Assembly (NCBI GenBank): GCA_028565715.1
Contig: JAOXYC010246679.1
Coordinates: 1-10,254, forward strand
DNA: 10,254 bases
Reading direction: 5' to 3'
Source: Phoronis pallida
Taxonomy: Eukaryota > Phoronida > Phoronidae
Shown here: positions 6,265-10,254 of the stretch, one piece after another
Position numbering within the stretch: position 1 is the stretch's first letter
Layout of the letters: each line of letters starts with the position of its first letter
Program-made: the position numbers and the translations under genes
The notes under the pieces: model-generated
The model's database searches: none
The model's input: the letters and a program-made list of their open reading frames with translations, nothing else
What the model was told of the DNA's origin: nothing

Positions 6265-8956
6265 CTGAAAATTTGAATAAAGAAATATCTCGTTAAAGTC
6301 AGTTTTTTCAGGAGACGAATTACCTGTGAACCTATTTACGTATTTCAATTGAACACCAATATGCGGCCGTGTTCACATGGTGATACCGCGTTCACACGGA
6401 CACGGCTGCTTGCAAAATTAATACAGTGCGCACGATGGTCCTTATGCCATGTATTTTTCATATTTTATACATAACCCAAGTGAAAGTACTTTTTATTTTG
6501 TTAGAATAAATAGAAAAAAGTAAAAATGATTAAAAAAATATAAAAAAAATAATTTAAAAAATACATGGCATGTCAGGGCCACCGTAAGTACGTGTTTCTG
6601 ATCAAACAATTCATACCTGCACGAGTTGTGGTCGAATTCCAAACCTTGTTCACAAATTTTCACTTTCAAGCATGTGCATCGGCATTGCGAACTGTCCCAT
6701 CGTTGATGTAGGTTGCAGTTCAAGGCGTCATCTTCGTTTAAACAGCGACATTTGCAGTCGAGTGGTTTGTACTCCTGCCCTGCTGTGCAATCGGCTTCAG
6801 TGACTTGACACACGCATTCACACGCTGTGTGCTCGTCAAGTTCAACTTCGTGTGTTGCCGGATCTTCAAATACTCCTGCCGCCGTGTTGTACGCGGCAAA
6901 CATCACCTATAAAGATGATTGTATATTTTCTTTTTAGCAACATTCGCCGTCAATATTGTGGCTCCTTCGAGCTCGTCGATATGTAAAACTATTCATGGTG
7001 GCATTGAATCTTGAATACGAATATGAACGCATGAGCAATGTTCATTTTGTTTAACCAACTACCCGGGCCAACTACAGACTCACATTAAACGAATCCCTCC
7101 CCGCATCCATACATGTCAAGTTGTATGGAATGCCCGTAAGGCTTACGGATTTTTCACCCATTTACCTTGCTTACGGGCGTACACCTAAAATCGTACGGAT
7201 TATCATAACAATGTAAATACCAGCTGCAAGTGCGTTTTTGGCGGAAATACCCCCGGGGAATTACCAGTTGCAAGTGCCTTTTTTGATAGAAATATTGAGT
7301 TTTCTTAATCTAACCTCAAAAAATTGTTTTTGCCTCGCTCCGCTCGGCGAAAATATAAAAGTGTCCCCCCAATCTTATAAATTTTCCACTCATAAGTGCC
7401 CCTTTTCCACTGTTTGCCCCCCAGACACTTAAAGCTAGCTACGGCTATATGACAACAGGAGGTTTCTCCGGCTCCCTGAATTTTATGCCATTTGAAGATC
7501 TTATGGATTTTTACGGATTTTTACAGAAGGTTATACAGGTTGGCATCTGCAAGGGTTGACATGTATGCGGATCGTCCGCTATATTTTTTTGGGCAAGACA
7601 ATTTCACAATGGCATTGCTCCACGGGCATTGTTCCGGTCGACTCTGTTGGGACTGAGTAGCAGCTTTGGTCGGGAAGTAGGCCACATGCAATTACCAGCG
7701 AAAGACTTGCGTACGCGTCATGTCCGGGGGGATAGTATCTGTACAATGTTTATGTTTTAGTTAATCATTTTCATTAGAACATAGCGTGAGCGTCTCTTGA
7801 ATTATTTGTTCAATCGTTTTCCCCAGAACACACATGTCAAATCATTCTGTCAGAACTAGTCATAAGATTAATATCCGGGACAGAGCTCACTTACACTTTT
7901 CGTGACTTTACGCGTGGCCGTCGGGACACACTTGAGAGAGTTCCCGCAACAGCCCCCGCATTTCTTCACGGGTGTACACATGGGCCAGGCGAGGACGTTG
8001 GGATCAGTGTGACTCTCTGCGATGCTACAGTCTTCCAACTTGGGCTTACATCCTCCGGGTTCAGCAACACTACCAAAATATTCTAAAACGAAAATGTTTT
8101 GTGAATTACCCCTTAAAACATCTTTAAAATATTCATCAATCAATTTTTGCACTCAACTACCATTTGGCAGAGTTTACAAACCAAGGGACTTCTTTTTTGA
8201 AATATGTCAGAATGAAATTCCAAAAGGGTTCGCTTATCTCTGAAAACAAAATAATTGATTGACTTATTTTTAAATGGGGGTGCAAAGGGTAAGGAACTTA
8301 CCGCGAGCTGCAATTGTTGGTTTTCCTGAAACAGAAAATGAATTTATCACATAACTACCCTTCTCTTTACACAGTCGTAACACTTTTAAGTAACTTTTTA
8401 TCTTAAATACATGAGCCTCAGGTATGAGTCCTTTGATGAACATAACTTAAAAAGGCAAACCTACTCTTAGGTTAAAATCACAAAAGCTCTCAAATGACCC
8501 CTTTGCAGATTTTTTTAAAAATGTTTTTAACTCAGATGCAAGTAAGTAAATTATGTTCAACAAGGGACTCATACCGAACATTTCTAGTTGAATTGCGATT
8601 TGACGCCAGATTGGGACAAACGAGGAGACATTATGATCTTTAATTTAGTAGTAAGTCGAAAATATTGGTTATCTATCTCTACTTTATTTCAAGGTAAATG
8701 GTAGGGGTGTGAAAGACCGTCATTCATTAATAAATTTGCTGCTCACATTTTTTTTTTGTTAAAAAGCATGTTGTGCCATTTAATTCAAGCTAATTACACG
8801 TCTAAAAGTCATTGTATGGAATGGTTCAGCATGTAATCAACTTTTTAGACAGAGTTGGAAATAACAACAATTTAAAGATTGCAGAAAGTGGAACATGACA
8901 AAACTCACCATCTTCATCAAAGAATGCATCGTCTATGCTTGATCCCGGAACATGAG
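6078..8956 (-). CDS. PVF: PDGF/VEGF-like growth factor (PVF/VEGF-C-like), five exons, 5' end not found
   Basis: This is a secreted cystine-knot growth factor of the PDGF/VEGF family, expected to bind a receptor tyrosine kinase as a disulfide-linked dimer. The coding sequence is the minus-strand join of 8956-8909, 8325-8302, 8082-7895, 6906-6617 and 6264-6078, with a TGA stop at 6080-6078. The exons total 737 nt: two bases of a split first codon, 244 codons and the stop. All four introns are GT-AG and their phases agree. The order is an acidic N-terminal stretch, then the cystine knot with all eight family cysteines (CKPK, PMC, KKCGGCC, LKC, ACEC), then four cysteine repeats close to CX10CXCXC as in VEGF-C/D and Balbiani ring protein 3. 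PMCTPVKKCGGCC fits the PDGF signature except for T and K where L/V and R are usual. An exon with start codon and signal peptide must lie upstream of 8956. Family call is secure; orthology to a particular VEGF or PVF is not. Confidence 0.9.
6363..6409. repeat. GC-richer inverted repeat in the last PVF-like intron
   Basis: GCGGCCGTGT (6363-6372) pairs with ACACGGCTGC (6400-6409). TCACATGGTGA makes a smaller hairpin inside. It stands out by composition but shows no family resemblance. Confidence 0.35.
6617..6906 (-). CDS. PVF: PVF-like exon d, end of cystine knot plus CX10CXCXC repeats
   Basis: The exon is 290 nt. Its acceptor is ATCTTTATAG (AG at 6908-6907) and its donor is GTATGA (6616-6611). 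It continues the knot in frame (VMFAAYNTAAG...) and supplies the last two family cysteines in HTACECVC, 39 residues after the previous knot cysteine. Two perfect CX10CXCXC repeats follow, CTAG...LDCKCRC and CNLH...SQCRCTC. A third, ICEQGLEFDHNSC, is completed by the next exon. Such repeats are known from the C-terminal propeptides of VEGF-C/D and from Balbiani ring 3 protein. The exon ends with AG, two bases of the Ser codon finished at 6264. Confidence 0.92.
7085..7570. repeat. Repeat-rich part of the third PVF-like intron
   Basis: CCGCATCCATACATGTCAA near 7101 has a gapped inverted match at 7554-7571. TTACGGATTTTT occurs at 7142 and 7511. CCGTAAGGCTTACGG (7134-7148) is a palindrome. Tandem AAGTGCxTTTTTTG-type blocks lie at 7228 and 7272. 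This looks like one or more decayed transposons, boundaries uncertain. Confidence 0.35.
7590..7668. mobile_element. SINE tail fragment
   Basis: GGGCAAGACA, CATTGCTCCA, GTCGACTC and an ACTGAGTA block occur in the same order as in the SINE tail at 3605-3650, with an extra CATTGTTCC. No tRNA-like head was seen. Confidence 0.4.
7895..8082 (-). CDS. PVF: PVF-like exon c, PDGF/VEGF cystine-knot core
   Basis: This 188-nt exon begins after a TTTTCGTTTTAG acceptor (AG at 8084-8083) and ends at a GTAAGT donor (7894-7889) in phase 0. It encodes EYFGSVAEPGG, then the knot: Cys1 in GGCKPK, an extra Cys in LEDCS, Cys2 in WPMCTPV, then KKCGGCC and SLKCVPT. The frame has a TGA just upstream of a GTG at 8152, inside the intron, so the exon must start downstream of that stop. 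The GGCC-to-next-Cys spacing is one residue shorter than in vertebrate VEGF-A. A truncated near-copy lies at 75-412. Confidence 0.93.
8302..8325 (-). CDS. PVF: PVF-like exon b, 24-nt microexon
   Basis: On the minus strand a strong acceptor (TTTCTGTTTCAG) and a consensus donor (GTAAGT, 8301-8296) bracket exactly 24 nt. In the phase set by the flanking exons it reads (G)-K-P-T-I-A-A-R-(E). It is symmetric (phase 1-1) and a multiple of three, so skipping it would leave the frame intact. It sits 219 nt upstream of the cystine-knot exon. The residues carry no recognisable motif, so the call rests on the two strong splice sites and exact phase agreement on both sides. Confidence 0.65.
8326..8908 (-). 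other. PVF-like intron between exons a and b
   Basis: This is a GT-AG intron of 583 nt. Nothing coding is seen. It contains 8567-8643, the sequence that recurs in diverged form at 1-73. Confidence 0.6.
8909..8956 (-). CDS. PVF: PVF-like exon a (48 nt, acidic N-terminal segment)
   Basis: The acceptor is a pyrimidine-rich tract ending TTCCAG at 8957-8958 and beyond. The donor is GTGAGT (8908-8903). The exon starts with two bases of a split codon and ends with one, so it is symmetric, phase 1-1. It reads H-V-P-G-S-S-I-D-D-A-F-F-D-E-D and then G across the junction, a short acidic stretch between the missing signal peptide and the cystine knot. No family homology is visible in this exon alone. 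It is supported by the splice sites, the open frame and the phase match to the next exon. Confidence 0.68.
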
Positions 8957-9363
8957 CTGGAAGATAAACCAAATAATTATTGATTAAACTTAATATATTC
9001 GTGGCGGGGAAATATGAAGTAACCGATTTGCTTTGTTATTTTTCTTGCCGTCCTTTTACAGCATATCTGGGAAAAACAATTTCGGATACCATCAGTCAAA
9101 ATTATTCGGAAAACCTCGGGTATTTCCGGAGCGGTATATAATCCTTGTGCTTACGGTATTAAAACACGTAATTCTGTTTAATTTACTTACAGATTCGACT
9201 TCTTATCATAATTATGTTTACTTGGTTCCGGGTGCTCAATTTTAAGTGAATAATTTGTATTTGGCAAATATAGTTTATCTAATTTAATTGTGTGTTGTTG
9301 ATTTACTATGGTAAATTCCCAAAATACACAAAATAAGTAGCTGCAATTATATACGGGCAAACA
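8957..9363. other. AT-rich stretch 5' of the known PVF-like exons, no exon accepted
   Basis: The missing first PVF-like exon could lie here, but no minus-strand frame with a signal peptide and a phase-1 donor was found. The only good donor-like word is GTAAGT at 9189-9184. Confidence 0.4.
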
Positions 9364-9631
9364 TAGCTCTGTGGCAAACGCAAATGTAGCAATTTGCTAC
9401 ATTTGTGTTTTTTGCTACATTTGCGGTTGATTTGTCCCTTTCAACTGCAAATGTAGCACTTTTTTCAAGTTGCTACATTTGCAGTTGGACATGGCAACCG
9501 CAAATGTAGCAAAAAATCACAAATGTAGCATTTTTAAAGTTGCTACTTATGCGGTCGGACATGGCAACCCGCAAATGTAGCAAATTTCTACATTTGCGGT
9601 TTTTGCTACATTTGCGGTTGCAACAAAGCTC
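9364..9631. repeat. Composite palindromic repeat, cluster C (longest)
   Basis: At least ten copies of the 16-bp word lie in alternating orientation, separated by the linkers GATTTGTCCCTTTCA (once) and GGACATGGCAACC (twice). The outer ends are themselves inverted: AGCTCTGTGGCAAACGC at the left matches the complement of the right end, AGCTTTGTTGCAACCGC. The cluster therefore looks like a complete element of about 268 bp, while A and B look partial. No coding capacity. Confidence 0.85.
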
Positions 9632-9948
9632 GTCCGGCAAACGAGGGATAGCTGTGCGAGTTACTTAATTTTCTCTACATTAACTTCTATTCATTTCGCG
9701 CAATATCTCTTCTATGCTGTTAGCAATTTGTAGTGGATCCTGGACACAAATAGTCTTAACTTTGATGTCAAAACGTTTCTTCCAATTTTGGCTAAAATTT
9801 AAAGAGTTTTATTCAACAACACTCTCAGACTGTTCGGAAATAAGAAAAACTCGTCCATAAAAATCAGAAAATTGCAAACAGTTGACGAGCAATATATTTG
9901 CCACCCTGTAAAATTATTTGTCTAAATGAGTGAACAAATAAGTTATGC
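9632..9948. other. Spacer upstream of the second peptide gene, no gene seen
   Basis: The AT-rich sequence has no recognisable exon on either strand. It should contain distal promoter elements of the peptide gene at 10031. Confidence 0.4.
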
Positions 9949-9955
9949 TATAAAA
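9949..9955 (+). promoter_or_regulatory. TATA box of the second peptide gene
   Basis: TATAAAA lies 82 bp upstream of the ATG at 10031, matching the layout of the first peptide gene. Confidence 0.65.
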
Positions 9956-9983
9956 CCACGAAAAGTCATGAAACACAACAATA

Positions 9984-10030
9984 GATACAAGCATATCGAC
10001 CCCAATATCGGCACTCGCTGAATTGTCATC
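9984..10030 (+). promoter_or_regulatory. Conserved 5' UTR block of the second peptide gene
   Basis: The block matches 3241-3291 (GATACAAG, ATATCGACCCC, ATATCG, GAATTGTCATC) up to the ATG. It ties the two genes together as paralogues and supports the chosen start. Confidence 0.7.
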
Positions 10031-10254
10031 ATGAGAGCACTGTCTATTATTCTTGTGGTGGTATTCTTTGCACTTGCAGTAAACGCGGTGGACAGAACTA
10101 CACGAGATACTGACTGGTGGACACTGAAGCCACAGCAGGGTAAACAAGGTACTGACTGGTGGACACTGAAGCCACAACAGGGTAAACGAGATACTGACTG
10201 GTGGACACTGAAGCCACAGCAGGGTAAACGAGATACTGACTGGTGGACACTGAA
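10031..10254 (+). CDS. Amidated tandem-peptide precursor, 3' end cut by the window
   Basis: This is probably a neuropeptide-type prohormone that releases several copies of one amidated peptide. The signal peptide (MRALSIILVVVFFALAVNA) and the following VDRTTR match the gene at 3292. From residue 26 come 14-residue repeats DTDWWTLKPQQGKR: three complete and a fourth running off the edge. Lys-Arg is a convertase site and the preceding Gly an amide donor, predicting DTDWWTLKPQQ-amide. The first repeat ends GKQ instead of GKR and the second starts G instead of D, so the first two units may stay joined. There are no cysteines. The WWTLKPQQ motif is not one I recognise from a named family. Confidence 0.85.
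   Translation, partial: MRALSIILVVVFFALAVNAVDRTTRDTDWWTLKPQQGKQGTDWWTLKPQQGKRDTDWWTLKPQQGKRDTDWWTL
10106..10254 (+). repeat. 42-bp coding tandem repeat
   Basis: Units start at 10106, 10148, 10190 and 10232; the last is cut after 23 nt. They are nearly identical at the DNA level, including third codon positions, with only isolated changes such as CAG/CAA and CGA/CAA. This implies recent amplification or homogenisation. Confidence 0.92.

Noticed and set aside
9140-9245. A 5' exon of the growth-factor gene ending at the GTAAGT donor 9189-9184
   Set aside because: The donor is good and the frame is open in the right phase, but the translation shows no signal peptide or convincing start, so it was not called.
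9914-10177. Minus-strand open frame with repeated LLWLQCPPVS
   Set aside because: It is the antisense of the 42-bp coding repeat of the peptide precursor.

Overview
The window looks like genomic DNA from an invertebrate animal. It is AT-rich and dense in dispersed repeats. Its coding sequence lies in short exons bounded by GT-AG splice sites, there are TATA boxes and AATAAA signals, and there is no operon-like packing. The gene content (an invertebrate PDGF/VEGF-like factor with CX10CXCXC repeats, and amidated-peptide precursors) fits a lophotrochozoan such as a mollusc. That placement is inference and the species cannot be named from sequence alone.

Three genes are supported. (1) On the minus strand, 8956 to 6078, five exons encode the C-terminal 244 residues of a PDGF/VEGF-like growth factor: an acidic N-terminal stretch, a cystine-knot domain, then Balbiani-ring-type cysteine repeats. 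All splice phases agree, and the joins restore family cysteine motifs (CEC, CSC). The signal-peptide exon was not found. (2) On the plus strand, 3189 to about 5020, a TATA-driven two-exon gene encodes a 90-residue secreted, probably processed peptide precursor. A possible alternative last exon lies at 4252. (3) On the plus strand from 9949 to the right edge, a paralogue with the same 5' UTR and signal peptide encodes at least four 14-codon tandem repeats, each shaped like an amidated peptide ending in Gly-Lys-Arg. This gene is cut by the window end.

The left edge (1-412) carries a decayed copy of the growth-factor cystine-knot exon. It is joined to a segment that resembles intron sequence lying on the other side of that exon, which is the arrangement left at a tandem-duplication junction.

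The rest is repeat-rich. Three clusters (1101-1268, 2099-2315, 9364-9631) are built from a 16-bp word in alternating orientation. A GC-rich element (1513-1845) contains two copies of a conserved hairpin. Two fold-back segments (2655-2807, 4645-4740) resemble Penelope-like termini with hammerhead-like words. The intron of the first peptide gene holds two tRNA-derived SINEs, one with a clear target-site duplication. A MITE-like element with 32-bp inverted termini spans 5487-5805. The peptide gene at 3189-5020 lies about 1 kb downstream, on the opposite strand, of the growth-factor gene's 3' end. The second peptide gene starts head-to-head with the growth-factor gene, about 1 kb beyond its most 5' exon found here.
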